Source: Epiperipatus broadwayi | Taxonomy: Eukaryota > Onychophora > Udeonychophora > Euonychophora > Peripatidae | Assembly (NCBI GenBank): GCA_028023455.1 | Contig: JAQFVV010000012.1 | Span: forward strand, 11,850,837-11,914,836 | DNA: 64,000 nucleotides | Direction: 5' to 3' | Shown: positions 24,140-35,444 of the stretch, one piece after another | Numbering within the stretch: the stretch's first letter is position 1 | Layout of the letters: each line of letters begins with the position of its first letter | Made by a program: the position numbers and the translations under genes | Notes under the pieces: model-generated | Databases searched by the model: none | Seen by the model: only the letters and a program-made list of their open reading frames with translations | Told to the model about the DNA's origin: nothing

Positions 24140-25488
24140 CGTTTTAAGTTTAGAAATTGTTATATATTTTTAACCCAGTTATATATTTTAATGTTATATT
24201 AAAAATAAATGTTAATGGATATATCTTATATCATTAAAATATATACCTGGGTTAAACAAATATAATAATTTCTAACTTTAAAAAATTAATATTGGTGTTT
24301 TATAAAATTGTTTAAAATTAGGAAAAATTTATTAGTATATACTGTACTAGTATAAAAAATAACAAATAATTCATTGTTCAGAAAACCATAAGATGTTTAA
24401 ACAATGGAAATGACAGATTTGAGCTGCAATAGGGAAACTTTAGCTCTTAAATCAGAATCTGCCATTTAGGGCAATGCCTCATGTAAAGTGAATTAATACA
24501 AGAATATTTACTGATTCAAAAATTTTTTTGATAATAGATATAATCATTTAATAATAAAATATCTTATTATGGTAAATGACATTTGTTAATTTTTTCATAT
24601 ATTTCTTAATTCAATAATACTTTTAAACAATGAAGATTAGCTATAAGTTCATTAAAAAAAACTCTTTGTAGGAAATCAATTATATAGTTTAGCATGTAGA
24701 TTTGTGATTTAAAGTCAGAACAGAATCAAAAATATTGTTTTCTATAAGAATAATATAAACTAACAATATCAGATCTAGCCAAGAAAAAATATTTAAATGC
24801 ATTAGTAAAAATAGATTGATAAACATGAAATTGATATATAATTATCTTTTACAGAGCGCACATTCTTATATTGACGCTTGGTATACCACATATGTTAAAT
24901 TATTGATTTTCATTCTCTAAAAGTATAATAAATTTTATATATAATGACGTGATTATTGTAAACAATATTTTTGTAAGTAGTTTTTGCGTGAAGCAGGTTT
25001 AGATATCTAGGCAATAATGTGCAATAAGATATGAATAAATCATAATGTGACCATACTCATTGGAAATTTATCTTTGTTTGGCACTTTCTTTATGTAATTA
25101 ATTCTAATATTTCTTTTTTTTTAAACTATATCATAAACTTTAATAATAATTAATAATTTGAGATGCAGTAATGTTTTTATTTTTAATAAAAGGCAGCTTT
25201 TTACAAAATTACTTTCGTTTGTTATTTTTGGTTTTTTAATATTTTATTCAGCATATTGTTGAAATGCCACTTAAATTTTAGACAGCTGGAGGAAAAAGCT
25301 TTGGTGATTTTAGTTAATATTTATAATGGAATTTATGGATCAAGAAATTTTTACACAAATAATTTTTATTAATTACTCATTAAATTAGCTATTATAAAAC
25401 TCTTGACAAATTTTATGGTTTATGTTATTAATAGCTAATAGAGTAAATTTGACTAAATGAAAGTATGTTTTCTATAGCTGTAAGTCAG
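24140..25488. other. AT-rich non-coding DNA
   Basis: Nothing recognised. Positions 24,150-24,275 contain an imperfect inverted AT-rich pair around AACCCAGTTATATATTTTAA and TTAAAATATATACCTGGGTT, possibly a small palindromic repeat. Confidence 0.35.
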
Positions 25489-25590
25489 GCCTGGTAAACG
25501 GCATTTATTAGGTGTTTTGGCGAGCCAGAATGCCATCAAGTGGCCACACCCGACTACATTATAATTACCCATAAATCTTTATAAATTGGT
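25489..25590 (+). repeat. Third copy of the AAGTGGCCA repeat family
   Basis: GCATTTATTAGG..GCCATCAAGTGGCCACACCCGA..ATAATTACCCAT matches the block at 18,903-19,005 and, inverted, the block at 17,712-17,800. It is GC-richer than its flanks. Class unknown. Confidence 0.45.
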
Positions 25591-28500
25591 GATGAAGATT
25601 CATAGACATAAATACTATGTATGTCTTCTACATTTTATTACCAGTTTTGAAATCATCTGCTGTCCCTGTGATAATAATCATTATCATTTTCTATTTATTT
25701 TTTTCATTATTCATTAACTTTTGTAATACTGTAGTACTTTTTTTCTTTTTCCAGTTATAAATATGGTATCATCATATGTAAAATGGTTAATATTTCTTCA
25801 TCAATCTTTTTTGCTTAATCTATTTTTTTTCATTATATATTTTTACAAAAAGGGAATAAATAAAATAATATTATGCAACTTTTAACTGATTTTTTTGGTC
25901 AGTTAAATACATTTTTTTAAAAGAAACTATTTTAATCACTTAAAGAACTTCTTCATAAAAAGTAAATGCTTGAATACACTTGCTATTATAAAAATGAAGC
26001 ATAGTTTATTATGTGGATCAAATATCTTGCAGTAATCAATAAAGCTTGTAGACCTTTTTTGATCTTTAGTGATATTTTAAATGATCAAATATAATTTAGG
26101 AATAATGTCCTTTTATCGCCAAGAACCAATGTCAACTAAAGCTGGATAGATCTGAAGCACATAATTACTAATCAAAATAAAACCAAAGTATTATTATGAA
26201 CAATGTTATTTATAATTTTATAAACTAGATAATGATTTTAATAATGTGAATTAAATTTAAGCCCACTATATTCATTACAACAGCACTATAAAAAACTTTT
26301 AACTTTCTTAGAAATTAGAATTCAAAAGTTAAAAAAAAAAGTCCTAAAAATACAGTTTTTATTTTCAAAAATTCACTAATTATTCTTCTGATGATGTATC
26401 TTTTATAATTATTATAGATCAGGAATTACATTTTCAAACTTTTACTGAAATTTTTTCTTTCCATTTCAAAATTTACTCAGAATTTTTTTTTTCCCAATCA
26501 ACAATTTGTTTGTTGAAACAGTTATGCTTAGAAGTATAAAAAATAATCTCAATCCTTTATGTTGCTATTATACACATTGTGAATATAATGTTTTTTTAGA
26601 CTGGAACATTTAATATATAATGAGTTGGTGTTTAAAAATATATCCCTTGTGAATTTCTTTGTTACAATTTTTATTATAATTGTAAAACTTTTAGCAAGTA
26701 ATTTCATTTAAATATTATTACTTCATTCTAAATCAATTTAAAATAATTGTTATCATATATTAAAAATAATAAAGTTAAGTGATTTCAGATTGAGCCAATT
26801 AAAAAAATGTTTCCATCAAAAACACAGTCTTGACTACATATAATAAAAGTAGGATGTTTTGAGTATTGCTCTTTAAAAATAATTAAAATATTTATTATTA
26901 CTGTATTTTAATTTTAAAATTATAGTAAAGTTACAGATAATGCTGAAAATAAATTTTTTATGTCAACATTTCATGAAAATTAAAAAAATTATTTGAGTAA
27001 TTTTCTTATATTCACGCACATACAAAAGAATCGTGTAATACAATAATTTTTAGGTAAATTTTTATATACTTGATATTTTTTTAATTCAACTTTGTTTTTG
27101 CTCTGTTTGTTGTTTAAGTTTTTAAATTATTGATTACAAATTAAAATTATATAAACCTTGTTTACTTATTTAAATTAGTAAACAAAACAAATATTCAATC
27201 TCAAAGATATTCCTTTTTTTTAATTATTGATTTGATATTAAGATGAAGAAAAGTTGCATAAATTTTAATTAAGAGAAACTTAATTTTAATATTGTTTTTA
27301 TAATAATAAGTAATTTTACATAAATTTGTTTTTTGAAAATAATATTAATAAACGATAATTGAATTGTTATTGCTCCGATGGTCTTATGGCATCCAAACTC
27401 CAATGTAATAGATACAGATTCAATGCAGGAAGTTTCAACATCTGAATCAGGATTAAACCATACAGAGAAGCAATGTAATTAGGAAGTTGAAAATTGTACT
27501 CTTTTCAATTTGTTTTATTATCAAATCTTAAACTATTGATTTTTGGAAATAAAATTTATGATAATTATGTATTTTTAAAATAACAAAATATATGCAAAAT
27601 GATTTAAATGCAAGTATAGGCAAAATGATAGAATAATTGATTTATGAATCAAAAAAAAATGTGGACAGAGAAATTAATGGCTATGGTCTATCTTTCATTT
27701 AGTTATTTAAATTGTTATGACCAAAGACAAAAAAAGAAAAAACAAAAATAAATTATATAAGCACTCAATTTAAAAAATAATCAAACATATTGTGACAATT
27801 ATAACATCTTTTACTTATATAATTAGATTGTTTTGTGAATTGATAAGTGAATAGATAAATTAATGGTAGATAAATATATAATAATTGATATATAAATTAC
27901 TCTGGATAGACACAATTATTTTTATAAACAGTAGACAAAATATATTTATTAAATTATAAATAAATGAATGGATAGATAGATTTATATAGTGAATGAATAA
28001 CTTGATCAAAAGATGATAAGGTGAATCTCAAAAAACTTATCACAAAACCAATATAGAAAACACAAAGAAAATAATAAAAAATAAAAATAGTGGAAATAGA
28101 GTAGTGAAATTACCTTGAAATGAAAGAAAATGGGACAGAAATAATAAGATTAAAAAAATTTCTTGTAAGGTAGTTATATACATTTTATTTTAGATTTCAA
28201 TAAGCATCTGAAAATCAGAAAATAAAATTAATATTGTCATTTAACACAAATGTAATAATTTCTATAATCTGCTGAATTGTCTTTAAACATCATTATCATT
28301 TTAAGTGATATGTATATATCAGGAACAGAAATTCATGCTAAAATACTCAATCCATAACCATCTATTATAAATTTGAAGAATGAAGACCCTAGATTGTAGT
28401 GTTATATTCAAATTCCCAGACTAAATTTGATTTTCTTCAATGAGAAAGATTGGATATTACATACTTCCAATATAGTAGCATAAGATTTAACACAATTTCT

Positions 28501-28604
28501 ATGATTTGTATTGTAATATGTAGAGAAGAGTGATGTGAGGTAATGGCAGTAACCACAGTCCCAATTGAATAAATAAAATATCATAGTCAACAAATAATCA
28601 ATGA
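25591..28604. other. AT-rich non-coding DNA
   Basis: No gene, RNA or repeat family recognised; chance frames only. Confidence 0.4.
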
Positions 28605-28906
28605 CCAAATATATAAGCTAATGAGCTTGACTTGAAAACCTTACTATGTTTTCATTTTGGGCTCAAAGCTTTATAATTAGCTAATAAAGTGAAAGGTGGC
28701 TGCTGGAGGGTTGCATTAGATCCTAAGGTCTAATTACACCACTCTCAGATGTAAGGCTCTTGACTAATGAAAGTCATAAACTAGAAACTAATCCAAGGAT
28801 AATGGATGAATAGGAGCTAGATAGGAATTTTATGCACACACCTTCCAACATTCATCAATTACTCTGGCTTGCACTAAGTGGTGCTACTGTATGGAGAGTT
28901 TTGCCT
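28605..28906 (+). mobile_element. Long ribozyme-family copy with decayed hammerhead
   Basis: It carries the 5' part also found at 51.43 kb (AAGCTRATGAGCTT, GTTTTCA, AGGTGGCTGCTKGAGGGTTG). The hammerhead region follows at 28,743-28,810 and the family 3' end GTGCTACTG..GGAGAGTTTTGCCT finishes at 28,906. The core is CTAATGA (28,764-28,770) and the cleavage site is ATC. Helix I pairing is broken in several places, so the ribozyme is dead. No clear target duplication; the 5' limit is set only by comparison with the 51-kb copy. Confidence 0.7.
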
Positions 28907-29806
28907 CTGTGTAAAATGAATTAACATTGACAAAAACAAAAGAGCACGAGAGAAGCAAAGAACCATTATTACACAAAAATAATTAACAGACATACTTTGT
29001 AATTAGATCTAAAAGAGATTCTATATCAAAAGGTAGACCTTTAGTCCAGGGACCTTTTTTCCTGCCAAGAGCCATTTGGATATTTATAATTCAATTTATA
29101 GGCTACACAAAATTATTGACTTGAAAATTAGTCTACTATTTTTTTATTAATGTAATGACTTTATTATTGTTACAAATGTTTATAAGAGGGATATATTTTT
29201 AATCAAATGTTCAATTAATTTACCATTAACCATTAACACTAGGTAATATTTTCAACTGGCAGGCCAGCTTCCCAGTTTCACTTTTCCTCCTTTAAATAAG
29301 GACTATAATTTTTTTGTATTAAAAATAAAGTAACATCATTAATATTAATGATTGTTCCACATTTAATTGCAATTTTTTCAATTTGCCTGGATCCTATCTT
29401 CATGCATATATTCTTAATTTTTATGTTCTCGACAGGTTAATTCTACAGCAGATAGACTGCAATTGTCTATAAACTCCCATTTAGATAATGATTTCAAATT
29501 TTGTGCCATTTTAAAAAAAAAAAAAACTTTCCATTATAGAATTTTATTTGTTTGCATATTTATAAAACATGTTAGTTACTGATCAAGCTCCTTTTCAAGC
29601 TATCTATTTTAATATTTTTTCCCAATAATTTTGTTACAGTCAGAATATTTGATAGGTAGTGTATTTTAATAATGAGATCTTTATTACCTGAAATAACACT
29701 TTACTATTTCTTTCTATAATGCATTAGGCCATTTCTTTTCAAGTGCACAATTTTCTTTGTCAATTTTTTTATCTTATTTCTATAACCATTCTAATAATAA
29801 AAACAT
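28907..29806. other. AT-rich non-coding DNA
   Basis: Nothing recognised. A short GC-richer segment (29,030-29,075) containing AGGTAGACCTTTAGTCCAGG may be a repeat scrap. Confidence 0.35.
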
Positions 29807-29886
29807 TAGAATAATAATAATAATAATAATAAGAATAAGAATAATAAGAAGAAAAAGAATAATAAGAATAAGAATAAGAAGAAGTA

Positions 29887-29920
<34 letters not shown>
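29807..29920 (+). repeat. (AAT)n microsatellite with AAG interruptions, 5' side of LINE-A
   Basis: Runs of AAT at both ends (the purest is 29,888-29,920) enclose AAG-containing variants. LINE-A begins immediately after, at AGAGGCCACC. The same repeat resumes after the 3' end of LINE-A (35,062-35,100), which is why it is treated as the insertion target. Confidence 0.9.
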
Positions 29921-29921
<1 letters not shown>

Positions 29922-30098
29922 GAGGCCACCAGAGGTCACTTGGAGTTACAAATTCGTTCACATCATGCTAAAAACAGTGGATTACTTAATATCTATAATT
30001 CAAAATAGGTAAAAAAAAATTTTGCCATTAATTATAAAGAGAACTTCAGTCATCTGAACTGCAAAAAAATATAATAATCCCACTGGATTATATTTAAA

Positions 30099-31573
30099 AT
30101 GGACACTGAAAGTCAGCGTCCAGCCAAGATGTCCGTCAATATAGGCACTGTCAAAAATTCCTATGCTCAAGTAGCAAAACAATCTTCTTCTGTAGAAGAA
30201 AAAAAAATGAATCGCAGATGGTTAGCAGAATGAGAGTGCAACAAACACCCAGATTCCATCGATCAACCATTGGAGATATTTTGAAATTAGATTTTTCACC
30301 TAAAACAATGGATACTGATACTATTGAGACACAAGAAGCTTGGACCAATGACAGCCTGAAAAAAATTATGGAAGTTTTCAACCAGACCATCCCAAAAGAC
30401 CTATTTAATTCATTCAAACGTTTTTTACAGACCGATCAATTGTAATAGCAATAACAGATAATAATTGTTCGCTCTATAGATTCCCTAAAGATCTATTATT
30501 TGAAGTCATTAATAAAAAAAATCTATGGAATTCAATCGTACGCATTGCAGATCATCCAAATCCATGCTATATAGCAATTGAATTTGACAATGAGAAAAAT
30601 AAAGAAAATTTCAAAAAAGAAGTTAAAACCTTGAATCAATATGCCTTAATCGTAGTTAACCCGAATAGAGAAAATCATATTACAGGCCTCTTAAAAAATG
30701 CATACTTTGGTTATTCCAGTGCAGATTTTGTTAAACTAATGGAGCCATTCGGAAAGGTGATAAATTTTCAGCCCACTTACATTAAAAACACACCAGTACC
30801 TATATTCGGTAACAGTTTTACATATAGAGTGAAATTGCGAGAAAATATAATTCCTGAAAATATCCCTATGCAAATAACAAACCAAGAGGCAACATTATTT
30901 TTAATTATAAATGGACTCAAGCCACAATGCTTTCATGTAAAGAATGTGGTCACTTAATCAGCTATTGCCCTAATCTATACTGCACTAAATGCAATATGAG
31001 AGCATCCCCCACTCACCAATGTCCAAAAGAAATTAACACTTGTCAACAAGCCGAATTGATAGCTGAAGAATTTATTGTCCCGAAGCATATATCAGAAGAG
31101 AATAAAAAAAATAGTAATAGCAATAGTGAAATAATAACTCCACAATTAATTGAGCTTGAAAATGATATAATAAATCCCGTGGCTGTTATTATAAGCCCAT
31201 CCCTCTTAACAAAACATCTCCGGACCTAATGGAGACTATTGCAATCTCTCCAGCTATGGTAGTACCTGCCACTCCTCAATTTAGAAGAAAACCAGGCTGC
31301 CCTCCAAAAAAAATTAAAAAAGTAAAGAATTTTGAATATGAAAGTAGCGATGGTGAAATGCCTCCTGCAGAATCTGAAACTAAAAAAGCTAAAACCGCTC
31401 GATATCAAAAAAATTCTGATAACGTATCATTATCAACAGAAGAAGATAGTCCCATGGAAGAGATAAGCGATAATTATACCAATTCTGATAATACTATATA
31501 CAAAGAAACAATAGCAATAAAGCAAATGAGACCAGGTGATAGAATTAAAAATCCAGTACCTAATCATATATAG
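30099..31573 (+). pseudogene. LINE-A ORF1 (nucleic-acid-binding protein), frameshifted
   Basis: Starts at ATG 30,099 (MDTESQRPAKMSVN..SYAQVAKQSS). A frameshift in the A9 run near 30,205 moves the frame to the segment 30,218-30,445, and another in the T run near 30,425 moves it to the segment reaching 30,957. One base lost near 30,930 splits the zinc knuckle: the reading jumps from the frame with PQC to that with SCKECGHLISYCPNLYC. The comparable LINE-C knuckle is CFSCKHRGHLRREC (CX2CX4HX4C). A further shift near 31,215 leads into the lysine- and acid-rich tail ending at 31,573 (KKIKKVKN.., SDGEMPPAE..). Such ORF1 proteins bind the element RNA. Confidence 0.75.
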
Positions 31574-31696
31574 TAAAATTGTCTTTTTTAATTTGTCAAT
31601 ATGAGTTTTTGCTCGCATTTATTATTGATTATTTTTTTTATATATACATTTAAGAACTGATATAGACTTGTATAATATATAGAATAAACACACTAA

Positions 31697-34600
31697 ATGA
31701 AACTTAATATAAGAGTTTTTAATGTCAGAGGGTTAAACTCTCTTGAAAAAATTGATCTTCTTACTAAATGGTATGACTTTGTTAAACCATACATACTCGG
31801 TGTTATAGAAACAAAAATTTACAGTGGATCACAAATTAATCCATCAAACAAACTAAATAGCAAAGGATTTACAGCTTTTTCAAATACATCTGACACACCA
31901 TCAGCAGGAATAGGAATCATCATCGACAAAAACTGCCCATTCAACTCTTTTAAAATATTATATATTGACGCACACATACTAATAATCACTTTTCACCACA
32001 AAGCTATAACACTAAACATTGCAATTGTATATATCCCTCCAGGCCCCATCATTATAAATAGATTAATCCTAATTCTGAACTCCAAATTTGTGAACACAGC
32101 ACATCCAGTATTACTTATAGGGGACTTTAACATGTCATATGAAAAATTTACCAATAAATGGCTTCATCATCTGTCATTTCCCATGATGAGTGGGAGAGGA
32201 TTTCTGCCAGAGAGAGCTGTATCATTTAATAATGGAAGATTTTCATCATTGATTGACTTAGTCTTTTATTCCCCATCATTGCATAACATGATGAACATTT
32301 TTCTAAAGAACTCCCCTCTATCTGATCATGCCACAGTCATAGTATCTCTGGAACTTAATTTCAATATCAGATCAACAATAGTTACTGGAAGAACCATCAG
32401 AGTTCTTCTTCCATCACGCACTCCAGAATTACTTTTCTCAGAAATATATATCTATTTGCAGAAGATAAAAAGTATACAAATGGACCCAGTCCAAGCACGG
32501 CACCCATTTGTCAATACATTATCATTTAATATTAACCATCTTACCAGGACCACATCATCCCCAACTAAACTTTTAAACCTTATGGATGACACTTATAAAA
32601 AATTTATTACAACATCACAATGTAACTATGATCGCTCCAGATTAGTAGCATTAAAAAAACATATCAATCAATTTCATAACAGCTTAAAGAATATATTGCC
32701 ACAAAAAAAAGAAAAGTATACTTAAACAAGCCTCACATCTTAACCAGAAATCACATCAATGGGCATTAGGTCACCCCTCTCCAGTTCGAGTACCATCAGC
32801 CATAAAAATACATACACATACTGTTTGTGGAGATTTCATGTTGGAGCAATTATTTTCATTTTTTAAAGATAAATTTCAAAAAAATCCTCCCTTAGATCCA
32901 TCACAACTTTTATACAGTAGACCAAAAAAAAGAAATTCAATTTGCTTCTAATGATTTTGTACAAAAAATAAAGTCAACACCAGATTCATGCCATCCTGGA
33001 ATAGATGGGATTCCCAAGTTTGTACATTTTCATCTTAATAAAATTACAGCCAAGTATATGTCTAACCTTACAAATTTTTTAACTAAAGACATATATAGAA
33101 TACCAGGTCTTTATCAAATATTGCTTGTACCATTTATGAAAAAAAAAAGAAATGGTTTCATCAATAACAAACTTACGTCCAATTTCAATGTCCTCCCTTG
33201 GAATAAAAATTATAGAATCAGTAATTAAAGACAAAATAGAGTCATATATTATACCAAAGCTTTCAAAAATGCAATTTGCTAAAAAGGAATCTTCAATTGG
33301 ACAGCCCTATAGTTGTTCAACTAGACATACAAGCTGCGTTTGACACAATACCAATAAATACACTACTGAAAACTCTAGAACAATACACAGTACCAAAAGC
33401 CTACCTAAATCTACTTGCTAACCTATTAATAAACCATGAAATATAAATTACTCTAAATGAAAAAACTTCACCACCAATAGTACCTCATCAATCCATCCCA
33501 CAAGGATCCCCTCTTAGTGCCTTGTTATTTACTGTCTACATAAATCCCCTAATTAAAATCATAGAGAATGAATTACCTGGAATTCATGTACCCTACTTAA
33601 ATACTAACATCTCATGTATAGCTTACATGGATGATCTTGCAATTTTTTTAACATCTCAAAAACACATTCCTAAACTTCTAAAGATACTTTCCAATTATAC
33701 AAATGAATATAAATTAACATTTAACATGGAGAAATCTTGTGCCTGGCAAATTTTCACTGGCAGCAGTATAACAATAACATTTTAAAGGTAAACCTAATTC
33801 ATTTCTTGGTTTCAATTTCCATCTGCGTCATTCATCAATGAGACTACTTATACAAAAAATCTTGTAAATAAAGTAGAAAGTATAGTCAATTCACTAACAA
33901 AAGCCTACCTTCCACTGTACACAAAGATAGCACTTTTTAATATGTTAATTATGACAAAAATTACTTATTACACTCCAACAATACTTTATACTAAGGTATT
34001 CACCAATAAAATAGACTCACTTTGTAGAAAACTCTTGTGGGGAAAAAAAGTAATCGCAATATCAGTAAAATGGCTAAGAAATTCACTCTCACAAAATGGT
34101 CTTGGACTTCATTCAATTTACACCTTCAGAATTCAAAAAACGCTAAACATAATCTCTGCATGTGCACAAAAATTCCCATACCTACAAATAGCCTGTAAAA
34201 TCACTCCCACAGATAAACCACCTTCTTTACAAGGATTCCTGAAGACACTACTTGCACCATTACTATCTATAACAAACTTGAATTTTAATCCACCTTAAAA
34301 TAAATTTAAGTACTGGGAAATACATTTGCTTTTACACCCATCACAAATTGATGAAAAAACTGTACTTAATATCACCAATAGACAACTATGCTGTAAATTT
34401 AAATTCTGGTCACTTGAACCAAAATATTTTGGATTTTCTTCTTAAAATTAACCTTGACTCTCTACCCACACAGCATTTTTTGAAATATAGAAGGAACTGT
34501 CAAAATGTAGACAATTTATGTAACCTCTGCCACAGAGACTCAGAAACACAGGATCATATTTTTTTCTCGTGTCTAGGACTAAATAGCATCCATTCAATAA

Positions 34601-34890
34601 TAAATACACTATTCAAAAATAAAAGAATAAATATGGAATGCCTATTTGCCTCATTTATAAAAGGAGTTTTTGCTGAAATAAGAATCAGTGTATTTATTCT
34701 CTATGCTTTATGGTGTACAAGGTGTAAAATCATGTACAATAATAATCCAAGAAGGCACCCGAACACATTCAAAAATAAACTGGATAGTATACGTGAAAGA
34801 GATAAGAGAATAACAAATCACACAACATTTATTGACACCATCAAACTTATAAAAATGGAAAGCCACCAAAGATTTAGAAATGTCAAATGA
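31697..34890 (+). pseudogene. LINE-A ORF2: AP endonuclease, reverse transcriptase, zinc motif, broken
   Basis: The first 342 codons (31,697-32,725) are open and carry a complete AP-like endonuclease signature: FNVRGLN at the start, IETK, GDFNM, and SDHAT with its catalytic histidine. Beyond 32,725 the RT is spread over several frames: HPGIDGIPK (about 32,995), LRPISMSSLG (33,173), a shifted fingers/palm block, QGSPLSALLF (33,500), the catalytic YMDD at 33,624-33,635, and the thumb with LLWGKK. The C-terminal piece (34,348-34,890) has CNLCHRDSETQDHIFFSC, a CX2CX7HX4C zinc motif of the zf-RVT type. Frameshifts sit in A runs, and one substitution stop is seen near 33,440. Confidence 0.85.
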
Positions 34891-35049
34891 AAAAGTTACA
34901 ACTTGCCACCATTGAAAAAACATTATATGATACTGAACTTTTATACCTCTGCCAGCTTTACAAACAATTGAACTGTCTGTATAATAATCAAGGATAATAT
35001 GTAAAAATTGTGTAACCTTTTTAAGTTATTGAATAAAGTCCTTTGAAAG

Positions 35050-35104
35050 ATGATGATGATGATAATAATAATAATAATAATAATAATAGTAATAATAATA
35101 ATTT
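35050..35104 (+). repeat. (TGA)n(TAA)n microsatellite between two LINE 3' ends
   Basis: About four TGA units directly follow LINE-A, then TAA units to 35,104. On the minus strand the same repeat is the (ATT)n tail of LINE-B. It therefore joins the 3' ends of two convergent LINEs. Confidence 0.9.
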
Positions 35105-35444
35105 ATTTATTCATTATGAAGCAAACAATAAATGTATAATACAGTGAGATAAATTCCATACAAGAAAAATCTTGTGTGAGAAATTCAAATGTAACAACTA
35201 AAAACACTAATAAAATACAAAAAAAAAAAGTATAAATATAACATAAAATATTAAAATCACACAGATATTGCATTTGGCAATTCAATCACAGTAGTAAATA
35301 ATTACAACATAACATACAATATAAACAAAAAAAATAAATAAAACAAAATAAAATAAAACTAATGCTTAGCATAATATAACCAGTGCCATAAATGCTTTTT
35401 AAAAATCAAATAACTAGTGTTCATTAAATTCACAGAACAATCTC

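Larger units (their letters stand above)
29921..35050 (+). mobile_element. LINE-A: near full-length dead L1/Tx1-like non-LTR retrotransposon
   Basis: Order: 5' UTR (29,921-30,098), ORF1 with CCHC zinc knuckle, a 123-bp gap, ORF2 with AP-type endonuclease, reverse transcriptase and C-terminal zinc-binding motif, then a 3' UTR ending GAATAAAGTCCTTTGAAAGA. About a dozen frameshifts and stops kill both ORFs. The domain order and the thumb motifs (SL..K..L...LPK then a W..K..IS block and GLGL) place it in the L1/Tx1 group. It is about 5.1 kb and flanked on both sides by (AAT)n. It is a diverged relative of LINE-C at the right edge, sharing the 3' terminal motif CCTTT(T)GAAAGAT. Confidence 0.85.
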
